Part shown: in pieces, positions 41,482 through 49,951 of the stretch
Layout: every line of letters begins with the position of its first letter
How positions within the stretch are numbered: position 1 is the first letter of the stretch
From: Thermoplasmatota archaeon
GTDB lineage: Archaea; Thermoplasmatota; Thermoplasmata; UBA10834
NCBI GenBank assembly: GCA_018818785.1
Contig: JAHIRF010000009.1
Location: 189,099 to 253,098 of the forward strand
Reading direction: 5' to 3'
Length of the DNA: 64,000 nucleotides
Made by a program: the position numbers and the translations under genes
The notes under the pieces: model-generated
Seen by the model: only the letters and a program-made list of their open reading frames with translations
What the model was told of the DNA's origin: nothing
The model's database searches: none

Positions 41482-44400
41482 TCACCAGCATCGGGAATAG
41501 CCGCAGGTCCTGCATACGACGCATCCCTCGACATATTCCACCATGCTCCCGCACTCAGGGCATTCAGGACAGACATCACCCTTGTCCACATGATTCTGCT
41601 TGCCCGTTTCAGGTTGTTGTGCCAAGGCAATCTGCTGGTCGACCTTCGACACCTCGAGGTCCTTGACGAACCTCTCAAGTGATTTAGCGACCGCATCGCT
41701 ACACGACAGCACCATCCCTCCTGGCTGCCATAGCGGGGAAGGGCACCTTATCCCCCTGAGCTGCTTTATTATCGACTCCGGGTCTATGCCCGAGCGGAGA
41801 GCAAGGGAGATCAACCTCCCTATCGCCTCCGATTGGGATGCGGTACAACCTCCAGATTTGCCCATCTGTGTGAATACCTCACATAATCCATTCTCGTCGA
41901 CATTGATCGTGATGTATAGGTGGCCACAGCCAGTCTCCATCCTCTGGGTGGTCCCCCGGGTCACAGATGGTCTGGCCCGCGGCACCTTCGATTGGTCATC
42001 GTCTCCGAGTCCATCGTTCTCGATCGTGTCCGTGGTCCCATCGCCGCCCACGCTCAGAACCTGGTCTTCTCTGCTGCCATACCTGTATACGGTGACGCCT
42101 TTGCATCCGAGCTCGTAGGCTCGCATATAGACGTTCTCGACGTCCTTGGGCGTTGCCTCGGCTGGGAAGTTGACTGTCTTGGATACTGCGTTGTCGGTGT
42201 GGTCCTGGAACGCGCCCTGCATCTTGATGTGCCATTCAGGGGAGATATCCAATGCGGTCACGAACACCCTCTGAACATCCTCGGGCACGCCACGCACGTC
42301 CTTCAGAGACCCTTTCGCGGCGATCTCTTTCATGAGATCTTCGGAGTAGAATCCTCTTCCCTGGGCCATCGCTTCGAATATCGGGTTCACTTCCGGCAGT
42401 ATGTCTCTGTCCATCACATTGCGCACATATGCCACGGCGAAGATGGGCTCGACACCGCTCGATGCTCCTGATATGATGCTTATCGTGCCCGTCGGAGCGA
42501 TGGTCGTCACCGTCGCGTTCCTGATCCTTTCATATCTCTGCTTCAATGTGCTCCCTGGGAAGTTCGGGAAGCTTCCCCTTTCGACGGCGAGGGCGACTGA
42601 AGCCTTGTGTCCTTCATCATTGATGAATTTCATTATCTTTCGCCCTAGATCGAGTGCCTCATTCGAGTCGTAGGGTATGCCCATTATCAGGAGCATGTCC
42701 GCGAATCCCATGACTCCCAGGCCGATCTTCCTGTTCCCTTTCGTCATATCTGCTATCTGTGGGAGTGGATACTTGTTCACATCTATGACATCGTCGAGGA
42801 ATCGGGCTGACCAGTGGACCAGGTCTCTGAGTTTCTCGAAATCAACCACCTGCTTTCCATCCTTGGTGGCGATGATCCTGGCAAGGTTGATCGACCCGAG
42901 ATTGCACGATTCGTAGGGCAGCAGTGGCTGTTCCCCGCACGGGTTCGTGCTCTCTATCTCCCCAATGTCAGGTGTGGGATTATCCCTGTTCATCCTGTCT
43001 ATGAACACGATGCCTGGTTCCCCATTCCTCCAGGCCATGTTGACTATCATATCGAATATCTTCCTCGCTCTGATCCTTGAAACGACCTCTTTTGTCCTAG
43101 GGTTCAGGAGATCGTAGTCGGTGTCCTTCACCACCGCATCCATGAACTTGTCTGTCAGGGCGACCGAGATGTTGAAGTTCGTGAGTTTGGTACTGTCTTT
43201 CTTGCTGGTTATGAACGAGAGTATGTCTGGGTGGTCTACGCGGAGAATCCCCATGTTGGCTCCGCGTCGGGTGCCTCCCTGCTTTATGGTCTCGGTAGCG
43301 GCATTGAACACTTCCATGAACGATATCGGGCCGCTGGAGACACCCGCGGTGCTCTTGACCGAGTCACTGGCGGGTCTCAACCTCGAGAAACTGAATCCTG
43401 TTCCTCCACCGCTGTTATGTGAGACGAACCCATTGGCAAGATATGAGTGTCTTCCTGGGACTGTCAGATCGACGACTCCCCTCTTCCCGGCAGGAACGAT
43501 GTCCTTCACCTTCACGAGGAAGTATCCTTGGTCGTCCGGCTCCTCGTGGCCGCAATTCATGCTGCCGAGCTCTTTCTCCATGCTTTCCGGATCAATCTCG
43601 TTGAGCCTCTTCGTCAAAACCATGGAATCGAAGCCAATCTTCTCCTTGAAAACCTCAAGGCCCGATTTGGTGCATATCGTCAATCGCTCTTTCTTCCCTA
43701 TCGTAGGGACGCCTATGTAGAACAGAATGACCTGGATCTGTGATGCGAGCTTATGTGATATGAGATCGACACTGATCACACCGTTGGGTGATATCCATCC
43801 ACGTTCGCTGAAAGTGCGGCTGAGGAACTCGCACATCGCAGCCTCATCTGCCTTGACTGCCTGTTCATCAACACCGAATTTTGCAAGCTGCAGGATGTCC
43901 TGTGGTACTTCGACCTCGATTCCACCGAGCCATCCACCCAGCTTCATAACTGCGTTGGTCCCTTCTGATATCTGGCCGATCTTTCGCCAGTGGAAATCCC
44001 CTTCGTCGGTTTTCACCATGATCTTATGAAGTGCAGTGCCTGTTATGCAGTAACCCTCTTCAGTTTCTAATGTGAATGTCTCCTGAACGCCATTGGAATG
44101 CTTGGATTCTACAAGGTCCATGCCCTCGTGCGTCTCAATCCAGGTGCCAGGCTCTATGGTTCCGAGCATCCTGCACCCTGCGTCTGTCATGACGAGCGTT
44201 TCGGGAACGAGGCATTTGTGGATTAAGGCGGTGTATTTGATCGCATCGAAGATCTCCTCCATCGAATCTCCTATCGGGAGGACGAAGCACGCAGATAATT
44301 GGCCGAGATCCCTTCCTGCGTTCATGAGTGTCGGGCTGTTGGGTACGAACTCTAGCCTGGCCATCATCTCGTAGAATTTGGATGCTATCTTGTCGACATC

Positions 44401-44643
44401 TGCATCGCTCTTGCCGTAATTCTTCTCTGCTGAGGCGATGGCTCTAGCAACTCTCTCGAACAATCCTCTGGGAGTCTCTGTTGTATTACCCTTGTCATCC
44501 TTGCGCAGATATCTCCTCTCGAGAACAGTTTTTGCATTGGAGGTTATCTGTGGTTCGAGATCCCATCCTGAGTCTGTCGACAGTCGTCTGTTCATGGACG
44601 ATGCGGCAGAATCTCCTTGTTGATGCGTGGGTGTACTTGACAT
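41482..44643 (-). CDS. nrdJ: adenosylcobalamin-dependent (class II) ribonucleotide reductase with intein
   Basis: 1053 residues from the ATG at 44643 (GAGAGG Shine-Dalgarno upstream; a GTG at 44667 is possible), about 786 after intein removal. It reduces nucleotides to deoxynucleotides using B12. Visible: 'EFVPNSPTLMNAGRDLGQLSACFVLP', 'TRRGANMGILRVDHPDI', 'NPCGEQPLLPYESCNLGSINLARI', 'TIAPTGTISIISGASSGVEPIF', then a TSCPD domain ('GCGHLYITINVDENG') and a C-terminal Cys pair region ('CPECPECGSMVEYVEGCVVCRTCGYSRCW') that shuttles electrons. The intein splits K from S-G-G-G-T-G-F. Being B12-dependent, it works with or without oxygen. Confidence 0.95.
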   Translation of the reverse strand: MSSTPTHQQGDSAASSMNRRLSTDSGWDLEPQITSNAKTVLERRYLRKDDKGNTTETPRGLFERVARAIASAEKNYGKSDADVDKIASKFYEMMARLEFVPNSPTLMNAGRDLGQLSACFVLPIGDSMEEIFDAIKYTALIHKCLVPETLVMTDAGCRMLGTIEPGTWIETHEGMDLVESKHSNGVQETFTLETEEGYCITGTALHKIMVKTDEGDFHWRKIGQISEGTNAVMKLGGWLGGIEVEVPQDILQLAKFGVDEQAVKADEAAMCEFLSRTFSERGWISPNGVISVDLISHKLASQIQVILFYIGVPTIGKKERLTICTKSGLEVFKEKIGFDSMVLTKRLNEIDPESMEKELGSMNCGHEEPDDQGYFLVKVKDIVPAGKRGVVDLTVPGRHSYLANGFVSHNSGGGTGFSFSRLRPASDSVKSTAGVSSGPISFMEVFNAATETIKQGGTRRGANMGILRVDHPDILSFITSKKDSTKLTNFNISVALTDKFMDAVVKDTDYDLLNPRTKEVVSRIRARKIFDMIVNMAWRNGEPGIVFIDRMNRDNPTPDIGEIESTNPCGEQPLLPYESCNLGSINLARIIATKDGKQVVDFEKLRDLVHWSARFLDDVIDVNKYPLPQIADMTKGNRKIGLGVMGFADMLLIMGIPYDSNEALDLGRKIMKFINDEGHKASVALAVERGSFPNFPGSTLKQRYERIRNATVTTIAPTGTISIISGASSGVEPIFAVAYVRNVMDRDILPEVNPIFEAMAQGRGFYSEDLMKEIAAKGSLKDVRGVPEDVQRVFVTALDISPEWHIKMQGAFQDHTDNAVSKTVNFPAEATPKDVENVYMRAYELGCKGVTVYRYGSREDQVLSVGGDGTTDTIENDGLGDDDQSKVPRARPSVTRGTTQRMETGCGHLYITINVDENGLCEVFTQMGKSGGCTASQSEAIGRLISLALRSGIDPESIIKQLRGIRCPSPLWQPGGMVLSCSDAVAKSLERFVKDLEVSKVDQQIALAQQPETGKQNHVDKGDVCPECPECGSMVEYVEGCVVCRTCGYSRCW
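43414..44214 (-). other. intein in nrdJ, 267 residues, endonuclease decayed
   Basis: Starts with Cys1 ('CLVPETLVMTDAG') and ends 'ANGFVSHN', followed by Ser+1 of the host. Block B has T60-x-x-H63 ('GTALH'), and block F is 'DLTVPGRHSYLANGF', so all splicing residues are present. The middle (about 43612-43827) resembles only the second half of a LAGLIDADG endonuclease: 'FLSRTFSERGWISPNG' stands where 'FLxGLFxADGxVxxNG' is expected, with the catalytic Asp gone, then 'LASQIQVILFYIGVPT' and 'VFKEKIGF'. It should splice but not home. Confidence 0.88.
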
Positions 44644-44718
44644 CCGGTCCCTCTCTTGAATTACCACTCTCTGTCTGCTGTGGAATGCACCGCTTGATAG
44701 CCTTGCCCCTCACTATAC

Positions 44719-44742
44719 GGAGAGAAGGCGATGCCTTTCTCC
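44719..44742 (-). promoter_or_regulatory. strong dyad at the ribonucleotide reductase promoter
   Basis: GGAGAGAAGGC (44719-44729) and GCCTTTCTCC (44733-44742) form a 10-bp stem with one bulged G and a 3-nt centre. On the minus strand a TATA-like GTAAATAATC sits just upstream (about 44748-44757), so the dyad covers the expected start of transcription, about 75-100 bp before the nrdJ ATG. It is either an operator or a leader hairpin. Confidence 0.5.
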
Positions 44743-44759
44743 TCAATGATTATTTACGA

Positions 44760-45105
44760 GAGGCGAAAAGCCTTGCTGCTGCGTGCAGACTAGGCAATCT
44801 GCTAACATGATTTAAAGAAGTTTTCAAACACGACCTGATAACATATTTCCCACTTGTTCCACTCCAGACTATGCATATAATTATCGGATTTGTTACCAGG
44901 TGTATTATCAATGAGCTGCACCAGTTGTCTTTGAATCACTGAATCATTACGGAAACTTCTCCATAATTGTAATAACAGGGTGAATCCGTGATTTCCAGTG
45001 AACTGCTCATTATGCTCTCTCATGTACATTCGTGCGATTCGGATGGTTTGAATATGAATATCTCGTTTACGTCGCTTGCGTCGGCAAATATCCGAGGTTG
45101 ACTCA
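44760..45105. other. AT-rich intergenic stretch, no recognised gene
   Basis: About 350 bp between the nrdJ promoter and moaD, clearly richer in A/T than the flanking genes. A minus-strand frame (44802 to about 45030, from an M-Y-M-R-E-H start) could encode about 75 residues, but it has no ribosome site I trust and no recognised motif. No tRNA or rRNA is seen. It may be a decayed insertion. Confidence 0.35.
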
Positions 45106-45351
45106 ATGAAGATCAAGGTGAAGTTATTTGCATCCTTCAGGGAGATTGTCGGATCTAAGGATGAGGACATCGAAGTTCCTGAGGGGGCAACTGTCAAGGA
45201 CCTCCTCGATACTTATATCGCTAGATTCCCTAAACTTGAGCGCTACAGGGAGCATATCATCCTCTCAGTGAACAAAGAATATGGCGCCCCTGCAAAGATC
45301 CTGAGTGACGGAGATGAAGTCTCATTCCTTCCGCCCGTAAGTGGGGGCTAG
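45106..45351 (+). CDS. MoaD/ThiS-like beta-grasp protein (possible SAMP)
   Basis: 81 residues from the ATG at 45106. Pattern 'MKIKVKLFASFREIVGSKDEDIEVPEGATVKDLL' and 'DGDEVSFLPPVSGG' with the C-terminal Gly-Gly is that of MoaD (small subunit of molybdopterin synthase) and of archaeal ubiquitin-like modifiers (SAMPs). The GG end is activated by an E1-like adenylase. No moaE, moeB/ubaA or other molybdopterin gene lies in the window, so sulfur carrier and protein modifier are both open. Confidence 0.85.
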   Translation: MKIKVKLFASFREIVGSKDEDIEVPEGATVKDLLDTYIARFPKLERYREHIILSVNKEYGAPAKILSDGDEVSFLPPVSGG

Positions 45352-45458
45352 TCAGTAGTCGTTTTATTTGAGGGAATCAGCATATATACCATTCCGTAAT
45401 CATGTCCTAGCAACTCGAATACATCGTACTAGCGAACTCTCTATGAGGAGATATCTGC

Positions 45459-47186
45459 ATGGCACTGAAAGGAGGATCGGCCCTATCCATATCGTTGCTG
45501 TCAATTTCATTCATGATCGCGGGTGCATTCATCACACTCGTACCCGGACCGGTCGAAGCTTCAATCAACGACTCATTGGCTGCTGGACCGCCCTTGTACT
45601 ATGATTATAGGAATTACGCTGAAGTCAAAGCGATCCTCGAAGGCACGGAATCGGACCATTCTGAGATTGCAATGGTTGTCGATATCGGTGATTCGTGGGA
45701 GACGATGGAGGGTATCGCTGATAGAGACATACTCGCAATCAAGATCTCAGACAACGTAGCGATCGATGAGGATGAACCAGAAGTCTTGATAATGTCGCTT
45801 CACCACGCCAGAGAATGGTCGACACATGAGACCACGTTGGCGATAATCGAGAACCTCACAGATGAGTACGGTTCAGACACTCGCATCAGCTGGCTCGTGG
45901 ACAACAGGGAGATATGGATTATTCCTGTCGTGAACCCTGATGGACTGGACTACTCCCTCCTGAACGATGACATGTGGCGGAAGAACCGTCGAAATAACCT
46001 CGATGGCACTTACGGAGTCGACCTGAACAGGAATTATCCTGGTTCCGAGAACGGCGATCCTCTAGGTGCCTGGGGTGGCGTAGGAACCTCGTCCGACACC
46101 TCAAGCGACCTATATTGCGGCGAATATGCTTTCTCCGAGCCGGAGACGCAGGCGATACGAGATCTAGTGCTCTCTCATGATTTCCAGATCGCATTCGATT
46201 TCCACTCCTATGGCGATGATGTGGCGTGGCCATGGGGTTATACCCTGGATCCCGCTGAGGATGATGACGACCTTGAGCGGATAGGAATCGAGCTAGCAGC
46301 CCTCAATGGGTATGATGCGGTTCAATCCTCTGAGATATACCCTACTACTGGCGACTCGCTTGATTGGCTGTATGGCGGCGCGGACGTCTATTCATTCCTA
46401 TTCGAAATAGGTCATCAATTCAACCCTGACTTGGAGAGCGATGTTCTGGGCATACTAAGCGAGAATGTGCCACCTGCCCTATTGGGCATTGAGATTGCAG
46501 GCGATCGGGAGGAGCGGGCGTTCAGTATCATCCATTCATCTCTCACGGATTCAGTATCCGATCCCTATGGTTTTGTCGTGACTGCTGAAATCACTGCAGA
46601 CAGAGGACTCGGTTCGGATGCGGTAGAATTGGTCTACAGGGTGGACGGTGGAGCATGGACTGGCATTCCGATGGCCAGTTCGGACCCGACCTACAGGTAT
46701 CTTGGCAACATCCCATCTCAGACCTCCGGAAGCGAAGTCGAATATTACATATTGGCGTCCGACCTCAGTGGTGTGGAGTTGATGAGTCCTCGATACTCTC
46801 CATATGATGTGTATTCATTCAGCGTGCTTCCATCATCTGATCCTCCAGTGGCGGATGCGGGCACTGACCAGATGGTCTCCGTCGGCGCGATGGTTACATT
46901 CGACGCCTCTGGCACCATCAGCGATGAGCCGATCGCGAGCTACACGTGGACTTTCACATACAATGGCTCGGAAGTCGTACTTACCGGAGAGTCACCCACA
47001 TTCCGCTTCTGGTCTGAAGGGGCATATATCGTCGTGCTGAACGTGACAGACGAGTCCGGCAGCTATGATTTGGATTCGGCCACGATTACCGTATCGACGG
47101 AAGCAATCCCTGAATTCTCAACGATTCTCGTGCCCGTGCTTGCGATCGTCGCTCTATTCGTGATCATTCGAGCGAGACGGCCTTGA
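45459..47186 (+). CDS. secreted M14 zinc carboxypeptidase with PKD domain and IPEFS C-terminal anchor
   Basis: 575 residues. Signal peptide at 5-33. The peptidase domain has zinc ligands H116-A-R-E119 and H249 ('FDFHSYG'), substrate-binding 'VDLNRNYP' and general base E315 ('SFLFEIGHQF'): a complete carboxypeptidase A-type site. Residues ~345-460 form a beta domain, then a PKD-like domain (~465-545, 'DAGTDQMVSVGAMVTFDASGT' start). The tail is I-P-E-F-S plus a hydrophobic helix ending 'IRARRP', as in the papain-like peptidase. Role inferred: trimming peptides outside the cell. It overlaps the convergent UPF0179 gene by 23 bp. Confidence 0.93.
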   Translation: MALKGGSALSISLLSISFMIAGAFITLVPGPVEASINDSLAAGPPLYYDYRNYAEVKAILEGTESDHSEIAMVVDIGDSWETMEGIADRDILAIKISDNVAIDEDEPEVLIMSLHHAREWSTHETTLAIIENLTDEYGSDTRISWLVDNREIWIIPVVNPDGLDYSLLNDDMWRKNRRNNLDGTYGVDLNRNYPGSENGDPLGAWGGVGTSSDTSSDLYCGEYAFSEPETQAIRDLVLSHDFQIAFDFHSYGDDVAWPWGYTLDPAEDDDDLERIGIELAALNGYDAVQSSEIYPTTGDSLDWLYGGADVYSFLFEIGHQFNPDLESDVLGILSENVPPALLGIEIAGDREERAFSIIHSSLTDSVSDPYGFVVTAEITADRGLGSDAVELVYRVDGGAWTGIPMASSDPTYRYLGNIPSQTSGSEVEYYILASDLSGVELMSPRYSPYDVYSFSVLPSSDPPVADAGTDQMVSVGAMVTFDASGTISDEPIASYTWTFTYNGSEVVLTGESPTFRFWSEGAYIVVLNVTDESGSYDLDSATITVSTEAIPEFSTILVPVLAIVALFVIIRARRP

Positions 47187-47589
47187 GGCTCTTCCCCAAG
47201 GGGCATTTGAGGTCATTGTCGATCGAGATTATCTTGAACCTTGTGCCATCCACTGTACCTGGTGGTCTGCACATCCTATAGTTGGGGCATCCGACCTGGC
47301 CGCAATCGACCGCTTCGTAGGTCACCGTAGACCCTTGCAGCGCAGCTCTTGATGGTATCGCAGCTCTTGATGGTATCCTCTCGACTTCGACAACACGGAC
47401 GCCTCCCTCGTGGACCTTGCACTCATGGCGGACATTCCTGATGTCCGTTATCCTATACCATCTGTTTTCATCGAGGTGGAAACAGACATTCTTCACTTTG
47501 CAATCCCTGCATTCGGCAAGGGGACCACCGAAGACGAATTCGAAACCTCTCTTGCATTGAAGCTCTCCGACAACTGTGACCAGTACCAT
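47164..47589 (-). CDS. UPF0179 family cysteine-rich protein
   Basis: 141 residues from the ATG at 47589 (GGAAGG eight bases upstream; a GTG at 47598 is less well placed). The family is archaeal, of unknown function, with conserved cysteines: 'PLAECRDCKVKNVCFHL', 'CGQVGCPNYRMCRPPG' and 'KCPLGK' suggest metal or iron-sulfur binding. Residues around 'RIPSRAAIPSRAALQG' hold a perfect six-residue duplication from an 18-bp tandem repeat. It follows the G1P dehydrogenase gene by 16 bp on the same strand. Confidence 0.85.
   Translation of the reverse strand: MVLVTVVGELQCKRGFEFVFGGPLAECRDCKVKNVCFHLDENRWYRITDIRNVRHECKVHEGGVRVVEVERIPSRAAIPSRAALQGSTVTYEAVDCGQVGCPNYRMCRPPGTVDGTRFKIISIDNDLKCPLGKSLKAVSLE
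47342..47377. repeat. 18-bp in-frame tandem duplication in UPF0179 gene
   Basis: GCAGCTCTTGATGGTATC occurs twice in direct, perfect tandem (47342-47359 and 47360-47377). It adds six residues (I-P-S-R-A-A twice) in a loop between the two cysteine clusters. Perfect identity suggests a recent slippage event. Confidence 0.9.
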
Positions 47590-47605
47590 ATCCGACACCC
47601 TTCCA

Positions 47606-48670
47606 TCATATCACTTTAGTTATTGACGCGAGGCGTTCCGCCGCGTCGGGTGTCAATCCCCTATCTCCGAGAATGGTGTACCTGTCCTTCCTTATTTCGT
47701 GCGCGTGCACGAGAGCTTCTATTATCTGCTCGCTGGTTACCCCCAGATCCTTGGCGTTGGTGGGAGCACCTATGCTCAGGAGGGCGTCTCGTGTTCTCTG
47801 CCAATTCCCTCCATGAAGGTACATCATCATGATTGACCCGACACCGCACTGCTCCCCATGGAGAGCCTTGCCCGGCGCGATTTTATCGAGAACGTGTGAG
47901 AACATGTGCTCTGACCCGCTGGTGGGTCTGGACGAACCCGCTACGGACATCGAAACGCCAGAGATTATGATTGGCCTGATGGCAATCCACACGCTCTCTT
48001 CGAGGTTGGGTTTGATCATTGCCGCGTTCTCGATGATTGATTCTGCAGCGTATTTGGCGAGATTGGCCGCGCTTGAGCTGAAGCTCTCGCTTCTGAGCCT
48101 TTGCGCGAGCTCCCAGTCCAGGATAGCAGCGGTGTTCGATATGACATCCGCACATCCGGATGCCAAGAGCCTGTAGGGCGCTCTGAATATCAATGAAGTG
48201 TCTGCAACGACTCCCATAGGGACGCTGGCGTTCAATGATAGCGAATTCCCGTCGTCCTTGATCGACGCTCTAGGACTTGCGATGCCGTCGTGGGAAGCAG
48301 ACGTCGGAACACTGAGGAACGGCACTTTGAGGTTGAAGGATGCGATCTTCGCTAGGTCGATCTTGCTCCCGCCACCGACTCCGAGTAGGAAGCCTGCTTT
48401 GACATCCTTGGCTACTTCCTCGACCTTCACGATGTTCGTCCGGCTTGCCTCACCTGTGACGATCCTGTGCACTTCATACTTAGCAGATGACAGGATGTCC
48501 TCGACCTGCTTGGCTGCTATGGCGCCCGTGGTCTGACCCGTGACTATGAGGGCAGTGTCTTTCAGCTCGAACCCTTCGCACATGGTACCTATCTCTTCCA
48601 CTACGCCGTGGCCCGCGAGCACCTGCCGGGGAAAGTTCATTGCCCTTGCCTTGGTAAAGCTTTCCAACAT
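47606..48670 (-). CDS. egsA: sn-glycerol-1-phosphate dehydrogenase
   Basis: 354 residues from the ATG at 48670. It reduces dihydroxyacetone phosphate to G1P, the backbone of archaeal ether lipids. Visible: 'GVGGGSKIDLAKI' (NAD loop), 'PTSASHDGIASPRASI' (zinc Asp), 'TSGSEHMFSHVLD' and 'LHGEQCGVGS' (zinc His), all standard. It is the clearest archaeal marker in the window. UPF0179 follows on the same strand. Lipid synthesis from here connects with the mevalonate cluster at 14-17.6 kb. Confidence 0.95.
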   Translation of the reverse strand: MLESFTKARAMNFPRQVLAGHGVVEEIGTMCEGFELKDTALIVTGQTTGAIAAKQVEDILSSAKYEVHRIVTGEASRTNIVKVEEVAKDVKAGFLLGVGGGSKIDLAKIASFNLKVPFLSVPTSASHDGIASPRASIKDDGNSLSLNASVPMGVVADTSLIFRAPYRLLASGCADVISNTAAILDWELAQRLRSESFSSSAANLAKYAAESIIENAAMIKPNLEESVWIAIRPIIISGVSMSVAGSSRPTSGSEHMFSHVLDKIAPGKALHGEQCGVGSIMMMYLHGGNWQRTRDALLSIGAPTNAKDLGVTSEQIIEALVHAHEIRKDRYTILGDRGLTPDAAERLASITKVI

Positions 48671-48777
48671 CCTTGCGCACAACCTTCTCCTAATATGTCG
48701 GTCCTGTTCTTCAACTTATCGGTTTGTATATGTGTCCTAGAATATTTATGCCAGTAAGCGCGCACCTGTCGGGTAGT

Positions 48778-49140
48778 TCATGGGGGAGATAATCTTTCCA
48801 TCTTCTCGATCAGGTCATCCATCCTGAATGGTTTGGGCAGGAACTCTGCTGCTCCTGCGTCCCGCGCCTCCGCCTCAACCATCACATCCGCGCTCACAAA
48901 GACGATCTTCTGCTTGGGATTCTCCCTCATTATCTCCTTTGTGGCCTCGACGCCGTTCATCACTGGCATCCTATGATCCATTATTATCACATCCGGCTTC
49001 TCTGGCGCCGAGCTATATTTTCTGACGCCCTCCTCGCCGTCGAATGCAGTTATCATGACCTTGTATCCTCTGAGCTGAAGTATGTCCCTGTACAGCTCGA
49101 CGATGAATAGCTCATCGTCAACGATCATGACGCTAGTCAT
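48778..49140 (-). CDS. single-domain response regulator (CheY-like receiver)
   Basis: 120 residues from the ATG at 49140. Acidic pair D8-D9, phospho-acceptor D55 ('IIMDHRMPVMNG'), Ser in 'VSAD' and Lys103 ('LPKPF') are all present, and there is no output domain. It overlaps the histidine-kinase gene by 8 bp, so kinase and receiver are translated together. The downstream target is not visible; a protein-protein output is likely. Confidence 0.92.
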   Translation of the reverse strand: MTSVMIVDDELFIVELYRDILQLRGYKVMITAFDGEEGVRKYSSAPEKPDVIIMDHRMPVMNGVEATKEIMRENPKQKIVFVSADVMVEAEARDAGAAEFLPKPFRMDDLIEKMERLSPP

Positions 49141-49852
49141 GAGTATCACTCATCCTCAGGATCAATGTGAAAGTGCATCCTGATCCATTCTCGGCCACAG
49201 TCATCTCGAGTCGACCTCCGAGTGCCTTTGCCATGGTTCCAGCGAAATAGATGCCTGATATGCGCACGATCTTGGACAAGTCCTCAGATGAGGATATGTC
49301 CGTGAGATCCTTCACGATCATCGTCGGCATGTTCATATCCGACGCTCTAATGCATATACGCCAGCATGGCATATCCGCCACGACATCCTTCTGTGAATCA
49401 ATCTTGATCGATATCTCTTCATTCTTGCTCAGATGCACGATGTTCATGAGTAGGCTGTCGAACAGTTCGTCCGCGTATGTCCCTGCAGGGACAGTGGTGT
49501 CCTCAGCAATGTCTGAAGAATCGACATTGATCCGTCTGTCCAAGAACAATCCCTGGAGCTTGGCTGCGGATTGCTCTATCATCTGCTTCAAATCCACATC
49601 CGGTAGTTTGCGCTCGCTGATGTCCCTGATCGACATGAGCGTCTTCATGTTGTCGACAAGAATCGATGAGGTCCTTATCTGAGATGCCGCCCTCATCGCG
49701 TATTTCTTTGTCTTCTCGCCAGCAGCAGGGGATGATAAGATGAGTTCAAGATAACTCAGGACTGCCTGGTTGCTGTTCTGAATATCGTGACCGAGCAGGT
49801 CCATGAAAATCGAAAGACCGCTCGAACTCTTCTCAATATCCTCTCTGATCAA
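49133..49852 (-). CDS. histidine kinase without sensor domain
   Basis: 239 residues from a TTG at 49852, with GGAGAGG seven bases upstream. The dimerisation helix carries the phospho-His in 'LLGHDIQNSNQAVLSYLEL' (near residue 21). The ATPase domain keeps an N-box-like 'DSLLMNIVHLSKNEE', but the G1 'D-x-G-x-G' is not evident ('RASDMNMPTM'). The C-terminal 'GIYFAGTMAKALGGRLEM... GSGCTFTLIL' is typical. There is no PAS, GAF or membrane segment, so input must come from a partner. Paired with the receiver gene. Confidence 0.85.
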   Translation of the reverse strand: MIREDIEKSSSGLSIFMDLLGHDIQNSNQAVLSYLELILSSPAAGEKTKKYAMRAASQIRTSSILVDNMKTLMSIRDISERKLPDVDLKQMIEQSAAKLQGLFLDRRINVDSSDIAEDTTVPAGTYADELFDSLLMNIVHLSKNEEISIKIDSQKDVVADMPCWRICIRASDMNMPTMIVKDLTDISSSEDLSKIVRISGIYFAGTMAKALGGRLEMTVAENGSGCTFTLILRMSDTHD

Positions 49853-49951
49853 GGTTGAACCTCTCCAACGGGCTCCTGGGCACGGTAAAAAGGGTGTTGC
49901 ACCTTATGAAGGTTTGTGAGTTGCTACGATTGGTGAGAATGAGGTGACAAT

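Noticed and set aside
44802-45197. 131-residue minus-strand ORF between nrdJ and the MoaD-like gene
   Set aside because: Its first part is antisense to the MoaD-like gene and the rest has no domain or ribosome site; kept only as a possible relic.
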